Assembly: GCF_008124785.1 (NCBI RefSeq)
Contig: NZ_VNHU01000003.1
Location: 62,001-126,000, forward strand
Length of the DNA stretch: 64,000 nt
From: Aquimarina intermedia
Lineage (GTDB): Bacteria > Bacteroidota > Bacteroidia > Flavobacteriales > Flavobacteriaceae
Direction of reading: 5' to 3'
A program made the translations under genes and the position numbers. Every line of letters starts with the position of its first letter. The stretch's first letter is position 1. Positions 25,296-33,266 of this stretch are shown here, one piece after another. A model generated the notes under the pieces. That model did not search any database and was not told the DNA's origin. It worked only from the letters and a program-made list of their open reading frames with translations.

Positions 25296-25513
25296 AAGGT
25301 TATATTTATTCACCAATAAGGGTCACAATATATTTGGATTTTATTGGATTTGAAACTCATTTAAGATTTTCTTTTTACTTTCTGTGAATTATTAGATATG
25401 CGCAAATAGATTTATATGGATAGTATCAAAATATTATTATAGAATTCAGGATTATTTAGAGCCCTCGCTACTAAATCACTTCATAATCCATATTTTTGTT
25501 AAAAATAGAGAGA

Positions 25514-25936
25514 ATGCTGGATAAAGATAACATACTTACACAATGCAATACGATGTGTAAAGATACGCTGATGGAAACTTTGGATATCACATTTTGCGAT
25601 GTGAGTGAAAGTTTTTTAATAGCAAAAATGCCCGTTACTCCAAAAGTTCATCAGCCTGATGGTGTTTTGCACGGAGGAGCTATGGTAGCTTTAGCTGAGA
25701 GTGTGGGTAGTGCGGCTACCTATATTTTTTTAAATTCAAAAGACTTTTACATTCGCGGTATTGAAATTTCAGCAAATCACGTCAAAAGTATACGAGAAGG
25801 TTTTGTGTATGCAAAAGCTGTAATTGTGCACAAGGGTAGAACAACGCAGCTTTGGGACATCAAAATTACTGACGAAGAGAATCAACTAATATCTGTAGTT
25901 AAATTAACTACCATAGCCTTACCAAAAAAGAAATAA
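25514..25936 (+). CDS. hotdog-fold thioesterase (PaaI/MenI-like)
   Basis: From the ATG at 25514 the protein has 140 residues. It carries the PaaI-type motif GVLHGGAMVALAES (His53, Gly54, Gly55, Glu62), typical of acyl-CoA thioesterases. The isochorismate synthase gene starts one base after its stop, with menD further on, so a role as 1,4-dihydroxy-2-naphthoyl-CoA hydrolase (MenI) is a good inference. A general PaaI-type thioesterase remains possible. A TTG at 25496 would add six residues and is less likely. Confidence 0.8.
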   Translation: MLDKDNILTQCNTMCKDTLMETLDITFCDVSESFLIAKMPVTPKVHQPDGVLHGGAMVALAESVGSAATYIFLNSKDFYIRGIEISANHVKSIREGFVYAKAVIVHKGRTTQLWDIKITDEENQLISVVKLTTIALPKKK

Positions 25937-25937
25937 A

Positions 25938-27008
25938 TTGAAGTCTCCTTCCTTATATAGTCGAGCTCACAAACAAATCAACGAGGTCAAACCTTTCGTT
26001 TTATTTCGAAGACCTGATAGTGAAATTCTGGAGAGTTATTATCAAACTGATAATAGCTTAAACTATACAGAGGATCTAACCGATCAGGGTTTTGTAATGG
26101 CTCCTTTTGATACCCAACAAAAATCTATACTTTTTCCACTATCAAAATCTATCAAGGAATCCGAGCGAATTATCTCGAGGGATACTGAGGGATATGATCA
26201 GATTAAAAGTAAATCAATAGACCCTACTTCAGATAAACATATCGCACTTGTTGCTCAAGGTATTCAAAAAATAAAAGAAGGTCTTTTTGATAAGGTAGTG
26301 CTTTCAAGAGAAGAATGCCTGACTGTGGACAAAAAAGATTGGATCAAGGTTTTTGATAAATTATTACATTTTTATCCTACTGCCTTTGTTTATATATGGT
26401 TTCATCCCAAAGTGGGTCTGTGGATGGGAGCTACTCCGGAAACCTTACTGTCAATTAATAAAAATAAGCTTTCGACAATGGCCTTGGCTGCGACTCAGCT
26501 GTATACGAAAACAAAGCGAGTAGATTGGGATCCAAAGGAAAAAAAAGAACAACAACTAGTTACTGACTATATTCGCGAAGCTTTGGAGCCTTTGGGAGAT
26601 CATTTAAAAATCTCTGAACCCTATACACATCGCGCCGGAAATCTAGTCCATTTGAGATCTGATATAAACGCCGAAATAGATTTTAAGCTCATCACCTTAC
26701 AAGAGATTGTGCAAAAACTACATCCCACGCCGGCAGTTTGTGGTTTGCCCAAGGCAACAGCTTTGCAGTTTATAAAAAAACATGAAAGTTATAATCGCGC
26801 TTTTTATACTGGTTATTTGGGTGAGATTGTAAAAGATGATACATCAAAGATTGATGCAGATCTGTACGTGAATTTAAGATGTATGCAAATTTTTGATGAA
26901 GAAGTGAAAATCTATGTAGGAGGAGGAATCACAAAAGATTCAGTTCCCGAAAAAGAATGGGAAGAAACGGTAAGAAAAACACAAACAATGAAAAAAGTTT
27001 TGTGGTAA
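25938..27008 (+). CDS. menF: isochorismate synthase
   Basis: The 356-residue chorismate-binding enzyme converts chorismate to isochorismate, the first step of menaquinone synthesis. The C-terminal catalytic part holds the expected DKVVLSRE, WMGATPETLL, LHPTPAVCGLPK and YVGGGIT stretches. The first 90 residues are divergent, as in other short Bacteroidota MenF proteins. The start is a TTG one base after the preceding stop, and no ATG lies nearby in frame. Position in the thioesterase-menF-menD order supports MenF over a siderophore-type EntC or a salicylate synthase. Confidence 0.85.
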   Translation: MKSPSLYSRAHKQINEVKPFVLFRRPDSEILESYYQTDNSLNYTEDLTDQGFVMAPFDTQQKSILFPLSKSIKESERIISRDTEGYDQIKSKSIDPTSDKHIALVAQGIQKIKEGLFDKVVLSREECLTVDKKDWIKVFDKLLHFYPTAFVYIWFHPKVGLWMGATPETLLSINKNKLSTMALAATQLYTKTKRVDWDPKEKKEQQLVTDYIREALEPLGDHLKISEPYTHRAGNLVHLRSDINAEIDFKLITLQEIVQKLHPTPAVCGLPKATALQFIKKHESYNRAFYTGYLGEIVKDDTSKIDADLYVNLRCMQIFDEEVKIYVGGGITKDSVPEKEWEETVRKTQTMKKVLW

Positions 27009-27080
27009 ATATTCCTTTATTTTCTAGGATAGCATGGACTGAATATTGTAATTTTACAGGAAGTAAGAGTAAATAAAAAA

Positions 27081-27143
27081 ATGGGTCTCATTTCAAAACT
27101 TAGTTGGGTGTGGGTCGATAATACTAAAATTTTAAACGTGTGA
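27081..27143 (+). CDS. 20-residue leader frame overlapping menD start
   Basis: A short frame encodes MGLISKLSWVWVDNTKILNV. Its TGA stop overlaps the GTG start of menD by four bases (GTGA). It is too short for family recognition. It could be a regulatory or coupling peptide, or chance. The exact stop/start overlap and the unusual GTG start of menD are what make it worth recording. Confidence 0.3.
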   Translation: MGLISKLSWVWVDNTKILNV

Positions 27144-28864
27144 ATGAACGTTTATATTCCAAAATTCCCTTATCGCAAACGATCGTACATCTTTGTGATA
27201 TAAAAGGGATTCATCATATAGTCATATCACCAGGATCACGTAACGCTCCGTTAACAATCGGTTTTAGTGAACATCCCGGATTACAATGTTATAGTATAGT
27301 TGATGAGCGTTGTGCGGCTTTCTTTGCGTTAGGATTAGCGCAACAACTTCAGCAACCTGTAGCGCTTGTTTGCACTTCAGGCAGTGCATTACTTAATTAT
27401 TATCCTGCGATTGCAGAGGCATATTATAGCGATATTCCGTTAGTTGTTTTAAGTGCAGATCGCCCTATAGAACGTATAGACATAGGTGATGGTCAAACCA
27501 TTCGTCAAAGAAATGTCTTTGAAAATCATATTTTATATTCAGCCAATTTATATTCAGAGCTTATTGCAGCCGAACAAATTACTGACAAACGAATTCTACA
27601 GAAACAAAAAGAGGCTCAAAAGCATAATGAGCGTGAGATTAATTTAGCCCTTAATACTTCAATTGAACAACAGGGTCCGGTGCATATCAATGTTCCATTT
27701 TATGAACCGCTGTACGATAAAATTAAGGCCTCTACGGTGAATCCTCAGGTTTTACCTATAGAGAATCATACGTATTCCTTACAAGATTTTGCTCAGGATG
27801 ATATTATTGAGCAATGGAACAACGCTGAAAAAAAGCTTATTTTGATCGGAACAAATACGCCGGATTCCATTGACAGTAAATATTTTGATTTGTTGGCAAA
27901 GGACCCTTCTGTACTTGTGTTGACAGAAACTACTTCTAATATTTACCATCATACGCATATAGATAGCATCGATCAATTAATAACCTCACTTAATCCAGAG
28001 GAATTTTTGGACTTACAACCTGATATTCTCGTGACTATCGGAGGTATGGTGGTGTCTAAAAGGATTAAAGCGTTCTTACGTAATTTTTCGCCGGGTACTC
28101 ACTGGCACATCGATGTGAAGAAGGCTTTTGATACGTATTTTTGTTTGGATTATCACGTTAAAATGAATCCAGAGGCATTTTTATCAGAAGTATTGTCTTT
28201 AACAAAAATGGTAACTTCGAAGTATAAAGAGCAATGGCTCGCCGTTCGTGATCTTCGCAGAGAACAGCATAAAAAATACCTGCTAGATATTCCGTTTAGC
28301 GATTTAAGAGTGTTTGAAGTTTTGATAAGTAACATGCCAAAAATTCAACAGTTACAACTAAGTAATAGTTCTACCATTCGCTATGCACAACTTTTTACAC
28401 TCTCTCCCGGGTTACAAGTATTTTGTAACCGAGGAACCAGTGGTATTGATGGGAGTACATCAACGGCTATCGGAGCAGCAATAGCATCTGAGCTTCCGAC
28501 GACGCTTATTACAGGAGATTTGAGTTTTTTTTATGATAGTAATGCACTTTGGAATGATTATTTGCCAAATAGTTTCAGGATTATCGTGATTAATAACGCA
28601 GGAGGAGGTATTTTTAGAATTTTACCCGGTAAGTCAGATGATTATAATTTTAATACCTATTTTGAAACGACTCATAGTTTAAGTGCTGATCATTTGTGCA
28701 AGATGTATGGTATTGAGTACCATCAGGCAAAATCATTATCCGATACGAACAAGGTTTTGAATTCTTTCTATAAATCATCTGATCAACCTAAGTTATTGGA
28801 GGTTTTTACGCCTAGATTAGTTAATGATGAGGTTTTAATCGATTATTTTAAGCATTTGGTCTAA
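27140..28864 (+). CDS. menD: SEPHCHC synthase (MenD)
   Basis: This is a thiamine-diphosphate enzyme that joins 2-oxoglutarate and isochorismate in menaquinone synthesis. The 574-residue protein has the N-terminal pyrimidine-binding domain with SPGSRNAPLT (about 30-39), and the C-terminal domain with RGTSGIDGSTSTAIGAA and the cofactor motif GDLSFFYDSNALWN...NNAGGGIF. The length is typical. It starts with GTG at 27140 in an AT-rich context and no better ATG is in frame. It follows menF by 131 bases that include a 20-codon upstream frame. Confidence 0.93.
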   Translation: MNERLYSKIPLSQTIVHLCDIKGIHHIVISPGSRNAPLTIGFSEHPGLQCYSIVDERCAAFFALGLAQQLQQPVALVCTSGSALLNYYPAIAEAYYSDIPLVVLSADRPIERIDIGDGQTIRQRNVFENHILYSANLYSELIAAEQITDKRILQKQKEAQKHNEREINLALNTSIEQQGPVHINVPFYEPLYDKIKASTVNPQVLPIENHTYSLQDFAQDDIIEQWNNAEKKLILIGTNTPDSIDSKYFDLLAKDPSVLVLTETTSNIYHHTHIDSIDQLITSLNPEEFLDLQPDILVTIGGMVVSKRIKAFLRNFSPGTHWHIDVKKAFDTYFCLDYHVKMNPEAFLSEVLSLTKMVTSKYKEQWLAVRDLRREQHKKYLLDIPFSDLRVFEVLISNMPKIQQLQLSNSSTIRYAQLFTLSPGLQVFCNRGTSGIDGSTSTAIGAAIASELPTTLITGDLSFFYDSNALWNDYLPNSFRIIVINNAGGGIFRILPGKSDDYNFNTYFETTHSLSADHLCKMYGIEYHQAKSLSDTNKVLNSFYKSSDQPKLLEVFTPRLVNDEVLIDYFKHLV

Positions 28865-28890
28865 TTTTTTGTAGTAAATGTTTTGACTTT

Positions 28891-28923
28891 TTGTTCAATT
28901 CGTAGAGATTTATACTATATTTG
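28891..28923 (+). promoter_or_regulatory. putative promoter for the DUF2853 gene
   Basis: TTG at 28891-28893 and TATATTTG at 28916-28923 are separated by 22 bases, about 40 bases before the ATG at 28964. Confidence 0.4.
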
Positions 28924-28963
28924 GTAGTATAATCAATTAACTAATTATAAAGTAATTACCCTT

Positions 28964-29305
28964 ATGAGCAAAAGAGACGAATTAATTACAAAATACGCGG
29001 CAGATATTAAAGAGAAAATTGGCGAGAATCCTGATATGGATCTTCTTACCAAAGTTACTATCGGTTGTGGACCTTCAATTTACAACAGTGATGCTGCTAC
29101 AGTATCAGGAAGTGATGCAAAGGAATTAGAAACTGTTAAGAAAAATTTCTTAATGAAGAAATTAGGTTTATCTGATGGGCCAAAGTTAGATGAAGCTATT
29201 AATGCAGTTATTGAAAAATACGGTAAATCAAACAGAAATAAGTATAGAGCCGTGATCTACTATATGCTTACAAAGCATTTTGGTAAAGAAGCGATCTACA
29301 AATAA
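28964..29305 (+). CDS. DUF2853-family protein
   Basis: The 113-residue, largely helical, soluble protein matches the DUF2853 pattern: LLTKVTIGCGPSIYNSDAAT (about 26-45), a Lys-rich middle, and the ending NKYRAVIYYMLTKHFGKE. The function is unknown. It has its own promoter and a terminator, so it is probably monocistronic. It separates menD from the CvfB-like gene. Confidence 0.85.
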   Translation: MSKRDELITKYAADIKEKIGENPDMDLLTKVTIGCGPSIYNSDAATVSGSDAKELETVKKNFLMKKLGLSDGPKLDEAINAVIEKYGKSNRNKYRAVIYYMLTKHFGKEAIYK

Positions 29306-29327
29306 AAGTATATCATTTATAGATGTT

Positions 29328-29357
29328 AAAAAGGTGGCTCAAACGGGTCACCTTTTT
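29328..29357 (+). terminator. Rho-independent terminator
   Basis: AAAAAGGTG and CACCTTTTT form 9-base arms, followed by a T-run. It lies just after the DUF2853 gene. Confidence 0.8.
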
Positions 29358-29416
29358 TTATTAAATATATTTCATAGCAGCTATAAAGAAGTATCTTTGC
29401 ACAAACTTTTTATAGC

Positions 29417-30256
29417 ATGTTAAATTTAGGAACATATAATACTTTAGAGATATTAAGAGAACGAAGCCCGGGAATATACTTAGGTGATGATGAGGGGAAT
29501 GAAGTCTTAGTACCAAATAAATATGTGCCCGAAAATTTTGAGATTGGTGATAAGTTACGTGTTTTTGTATACTTAGATAATGAAGAGCGCGTAATAGCAA
29601 CAACTCAAGAGCCTTTTATTACCTTAAATTCCTTTGCCTATCTAAAATGTACCAGTGTATCTGATATTGGAGCTTTTATAGATTGGGGCCCGGATAAAGA
29701 GTTATTCGTGCCTTTCAAAGAACAGGCTACACAGATGAGAGCAGGTAGTTGGTACCTGATTTATTTGTATCTCGATAAAGAATCAAATCGATTGACCGGT
29801 TCTAGTAAAACCAATCGATTCCTTGATAATAGTCTGGTGTTGCTTTCGCCATTTGAAGAAGTAGACCTTATTGCGAGCCATCCTTCCCCTATTGGCTGGA
29901 ACATGATTGTTAATCAAAAACATTTAGGCTTAGTGTATACCGACGAAATTTTTCAAAAAATAACCGTGGGAGATGTGCTTAAAGGATTCGTTAAGAAAGT
30001 AAGACCGGATGGTAAAATAGATTTAGTGCTTCAAAAACATGGCTATCGGGGTATTGAGCCAAATGCTCAACAAATTCTGGAAGAACTTGAGCGAAGCGGA
30101 GGATTTATTGATTTGAATGATAAATCAAATCCTGACGCTATCCAGCAAGTTTTTCAAATGAGTAAAAAGAGTTTCAAAAAAGCCATTGGCAGCTTATATA
30201 AAGCTAGAGAAATTAGTATTGAAAAGGACGGTATCCGACTCCTCGAAAAAGAATAA
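29417..30256 (+). CDS. CvfB-like S1-domain RNA-binding protein
   Basis: The 279-residue protein has three tandem S1-like OB folds (about 1-65, 68-135 and 145-210) and a C-terminal winged-helix domain (about 218-275, IQQVFQMSKKSFKKAIGSLY). This is the architecture of CvfB, an RNA-binding virulence/expression factor in Firmicutes. Similar genes are often mislabelled as GntR regulators. A -7-like TATCTTTG lies at 29392-29399, 18 bases before the ATG, so the leader is very short. Confidence 0.85.
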   Translation: MLNLGTYNTLEILRERSPGIYLGDDEGNEVLVPNKYVPENFEIGDKLRVFVYLDNEERVIATTQEPFITLNSFAYLKCTSVSDIGAFIDWGPDKELFVPFKEQATQMRAGSWYLIYLYLDKESNRLTGSSKTNRFLDNSLVLLSPFEEVDLIASHPSPIGWNMIVNQKHLGLVYTDEIFQKITVGDVLKGFVKKVRPDGKIDLVLQKHGYRGIEPNAQQILEELERSGGFIDLNDKSNPDAIQQVFQMSKKSFKKAIGSLYKAREISIEKDGIRLLEKE

Positions 30257-30297
30257 TTTATACAGGAAGTTTTTATTGCTAATTTAGTCTAAAGCAT

Positions 30298-30714
30298 TTA
30301 TTGTCTGTAATAGAAAACATTAGGCCGTGCGTAATAGATACGACTGTATCTGGACATGTCCTGATAAGCAGAATTTTTGATGTTAGCAGAATTCACATCA
30401 TTAAGAGTTGATCCACTACCTGTAACTTTGAGAGAAGATGGTTTAGGTTTTGTAGCGATCGAAAAATTATATTTTCTCACGGGTGCGGGTCGTTTTTCAA
30501 CTAAAAGGATCGACCTGCCTTTTTGTAATTCTTGTCTTCTAAGATCCTCATCAAGATTAACCTCAAGTAATTCAAATATCGAGGATTCAATAGCAGAGTT
30601 TAGTATCGAAAGAGAAGGTGTCTCTATTTCCCATTCTATACTATAATTAATAGTTTCCTGAGCATATGACAGGGAACTTATAATACATAGAATAACTAAA
30701 CTTACTAGTTTCAT
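30298..30714 (-). CDS. secreted protein of unknown function
   Basis: The 138-residue product has a clear Sec signal peptide (cleavage near SLSYA-QE, residue 18). A mixed charged domain follows and ends in a Tyr/Arg-rich tail (YSRIYYARPNVFYYRQ). No family was recognised. It is convergent with the CvfB-like gene and divergent from menB. The opposite-strand 89-codon frame is a shadow. Confidence 0.6.
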   Translation of the reverse strand: MKLVSLVILCIISSLSYAQETINYSIEWEIETPSLSILNSAIESSIFELLEVNLDEDLRRQELQKGRSILLVEKRPAPVRKYNFSIATKPKPSSLKVTGSGSTLNDVNSANIKNSAYQDMSRYSRIYYARPNVFYYRQ

Positions 30715-30850
30715 GAGGCTAAGATAAGATAATGGTATCGAGATAAAAAATGTAGACCCTACTACTACATAATTTCATAGCTATAGATCTTAAAAATCAT
30801 TGAGATTACTCCGATTTAAAAGCTTATTTTTGAATATAAAATGAATTATA

Positions 30851-31693
30851 ATGAATACTATAGATTGGAAAACAGTTAAAGAATATCAAGATATAACGTA
30901 TAAAAAATTTGAAGGGGTAGCTAGGATAGCTTTCAATCGCCCCGATGTGAGAAATGCCTTTAGACCAAAAACAGTTGGGGAGCTTTTTGAAGCCTTGTTA
31001 AATGCAAGGGAAGATACCTCGATTGGGGTAGTTCTGCTATCAGCCGAAGGGCCTTCCTCAAAAGATGGGGTATATTCATTCTGTAGTGGCGGAGATCAAA
31101 ACGCTCGCGGTCACCAAGGATATGTAGATGACGATGGTATGCCGCGTCTTAATATTTTAGAAGTTCAACGTTTAATTCGGTTTATGCCAAAAGTTGTGAT
31201 CGCTGTTGTGCCTGGTTGGGCAGTAGGGGGTGGTCATAGTTTACATACGGTCTGTGACCTTACGTTGGCTAGTAAAGAGCATGCAATATTTAAGCAAACA
31301 GATGCGGATGTTACAAGTTTTGATGGCGGGTATGGATCAGCATATTTGGCAAAAATGGTTGGACAGAAACGTGCAAGAGAGATTTTCTTTTTAGGAAGAA
31401 ATTATTCTGCTCAAGAGGCTTTTGAAATGGGAATGGTAAACGCAGCAATTCCTCATGATGAATTGGAACATACTGCGTTTGAATGGGCTCAGGAAATTTT
31501 AGCTAAATCTCCAACATCCATCAAAATGCTAAAATTTGCTTTCAACGCTACAGATGATGGTATGGTAGGTCAGCAAGTTTTTGCCGGTGAAGCGACACGT
31601 CTTGCTTACATGACAGACGAAGCGAAAGAAGGAAGAAATGCTTTCTTAGAGAAGCGTAAACCAGACTTTAGGAATATTAAATGGATACCATAA
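30851..31693 (+). CDS. menB: 1,4-dihydroxy-2-naphthoyl-CoA synthase
   Basis: This crotonase-fold enzyme closes the naphthoquinone ring from succinylbenzoyl-CoA. The 280-residue protein has the MenB features FCSGGDQNARG (oxyanion hole), VPGWAVGGGHSLH, and QTDADVTSFDGGYGS, which distinguish it from other enoyl-CoA hydratases. A TTG...TATTTTTG promoter pair lies at 30800-30832 and a terminator follows. It is separated from menF/menD by about 2 kb containing three unrelated genes. Confidence 0.95.
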   Translation: MNTIDWKTVKEYQDITYKKFEGVARIAFNRPDVRNAFRPKTVGELFEALLNAREDTSIGVVLLSAEGPSSKDGVYSFCSGGDQNARGHQGYVDDDGMPRLNILEVQRLIRFMPKVVIAVVPGWAVGGGHSLHTVCDLTLASKEHAIFKQTDADVTSFDGGYGSAYLAKMVGQKRAREIFFLGRNYSAQEAFEMGMVNAAIPHDELEHTAFEWAQEILAKSPTSIKMLKFAFNATDDGMVGQQVFAGEATRLAYMTDEAKEGRNAFLEKRKPDFRNIKWIP

Positions 31694-31700
31694 CATACTA

Positions 31701-31745
31701 AAAACAGATCATTAGTGTCAATAGATATCGCTAATGGTCTGTTTT
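31701..31745 (+). terminator. terminator after menB
   Basis: AAAACAGATCATTAG pairs with CTAATGGTCTGTTTT, 15-base arms with one T-G wobble. It lies 8 bases after the menB stop. Confidence 0.75.
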
Positions 31746-31801
31746 AACTATAAGCTAGTGAAGAATTTGAATAGTGTATCTCTTATTTAACGCAGTATTC
31801 G

Positions 31802-32599
31802 ATGGAAAAGAAAGAAGAGGAATTATTAGGAATCAATTATAGGCTTGAGAAGGCTACTGTCAAACTTCAAAATTTTGAAAGAGAATTCTCATCGATTGCT
31901 AAAAACCTTAAAAAAGCTAGACGGCACCGTTTTTTTCTTACCGTGTTTTTTATTTTACTGTTGTTATCAGCGGTCACCTATCTTTTTGTAAGTGAAACTC
32001 TTTTTTTGGAAAGCGATAAAAGTGATGATTTACAGGTCTTACAATGGCAAAATGATTCGCTGAAAGAAGTGGTTGAAAAGCTAAAAGATAAAGTTTCGGA
32101 AAAGGAGCAAAATACTAGTATTCCAAATACCAACGAGAATAACACCACTTATAGCAGTGATGACTCTATTCTAACGGAAGAAGAAAACGTTGCGATTCTC
32201 GACTTAATCGAGGAAGACATAAGATACGATCGAAAGTATGCTTATGTCAAAAATGTGAGACAAAGAAATAATGTGAATTTTATAGAAGTTGATTTTATTG
32301 AATTTTATGAAGGAAAGAAGGCGGTTTTAAAAGCAACTGAAATGGAGGAGGCAGAGTATGAAATTGATAAAAATAACGATACATTGTTCTTTTTATTTAA
32401 AAATTACTATATTCATAATCCTGAATTGAACACTGTTATTTTAGAATTATCTGAAAATGTGCGAGTTAACATGATGAATCAGAGTAAAAATGGTTTTTCT
32501 ATAAGAGCCTTTCAGGAGATTATAAAAGATAATCCGGTGATGATCCTAACGGTCAGTAACGGTATTGTATATGCTATTAAAAAACAAGATATGCCGTAA
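31802..32599 (+). CDS. coiled-coil membrane-anchored protein, unknown function
   Basis: The 265-residue protein has a charged N-terminal coiled coil (about 1-40), one membrane helix (about 44-66) and a second coiled coil (about 73-102). An Asn/Thr/Ser linker and a beta-rich C-terminal domain (about 140-265) follow. The likely topology is a cytoplasmic N-terminus and periplasmic C-terminus. The next gene has the same plan, with a SPOR-like C-terminus, after 34 bases. The two look like a paired envelope module. No family was recognised. Confidence 0.6.
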   Translation: MEKKEEELLGINYRLEKATVKLQNFEREFSSIAKNLKKARRHRFFLTVFFILLLLSAVTYLFVSETLFLESDKSDDLQVLQWQNDSLKEVVEKLKDKVSEKEQNTSIPNTNENNTTYSSDDSILTEEENVAILDLIEEDIRYDRKYAYVKNVRQRNNVNFIEVDFIEFYEGKKAVLKATEMEEAEYEIDKNNDTLFFLFKNYYIHNPELNTVILELSENVRVNMMNQSKNGFSIRAFQEIIKDNPVMILTVSNGIVYAIKKQDMP

Positions 32600-32633
32600 A
32601 AATTAAACGTAAAACCTAAACCCCAACATTCTT

Positions 32634-33251
32634 ATGCCTATTATTAAAGAAGAAGACTTGCTCTCTCTTCACGATCAAATTGAGCAAGCAGAAAAAAAAC
32701 AAAAAACCTTAGAACAGCTTTTAGATAAAAAAACAGAGACGTTACAAAAAACTTCGGTTTCTAAACGGAAATGGAAAATGGCGAGCTCTACGTTATTAAT
32801 GACCACCTTACTTTTGTTTGGTTATTATCTATATGTTGATGTCACCAATTCACGCATCGATTTCATTTCAGATGGTTCTTCAGTAAAAATGAAAGATTCG
32901 ACGAATATCACTAGCATTGATAAGTCAACTTTATACCAAAAGGTAAATTTAAAGAATTCATCGTATGAATCTGATCTTTATGAGAGTAGAGAGCTAATTA
33001 GTAAAGGTGTGGTGTACTCTGTTCAAATTGCAGCGTTTATACCTGAAGATCATACAGAGTTTTCAGCAGATCATATTAACGGATTAAGTTATAAAGATCC
33101 CTCTTACAATAAATTGAGTCTGGGGATTTTTCCTAGTTTGGAAGCGGCACAGGATTTTAGAAAGATATTAATAGCCTCCGGTTTTAGTAAGAATATTTTT
33201 GTAATTTCTTACCAAAACGGAGAACGATTAGCTATTGAGGATTATAAATAA
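32634..33251 (+). CDS. coiled-coil membrane protein with SPOR-like domain
   Basis: The 205-residue protein repeats its neighbour's plan: N-terminal coiled coil (about 8-45), one membrane helix (about 49-68) and a short linker. A C-terminal domain (about 122-205, GVVYSVQIAAFIPE through LGIFPSLEAAQDFRKIL) matches the SPOR peptidoglycan-binding pattern. SPOR domains bind denuded glycan strands at division sites or during wall remodelling. Its role is inferred to be at the cell wall. It ends 15 bases from the convergent bkd gene. Confidence 0.7.
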   Translation: MPIIKEEDLLSLHDQIEQAEKKQKTLEQLLDKKTETLQKTSVSKRKWKMASSTLLMTTLLLFGYYLYVDVTNSRIDFISDGSSVKMKDSTNITSIDKSTLYQKVNLKNSSYESDLYESRELISKGVVYSVQIAAFIPEDHTEFSADHINGLSYKDPSYNKLSLGIFPSLEAAQDFRKILIASGFSKNIFVISYQNGERLAIEDYK

Positions 33252-33266
33252 ATTTATAATCTGATT

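Noticed and set aside
29361..29603. 80-codon minus-strand frame antisense to the CvfB-like gene
   Set aside because: A shadow frame with no start context.
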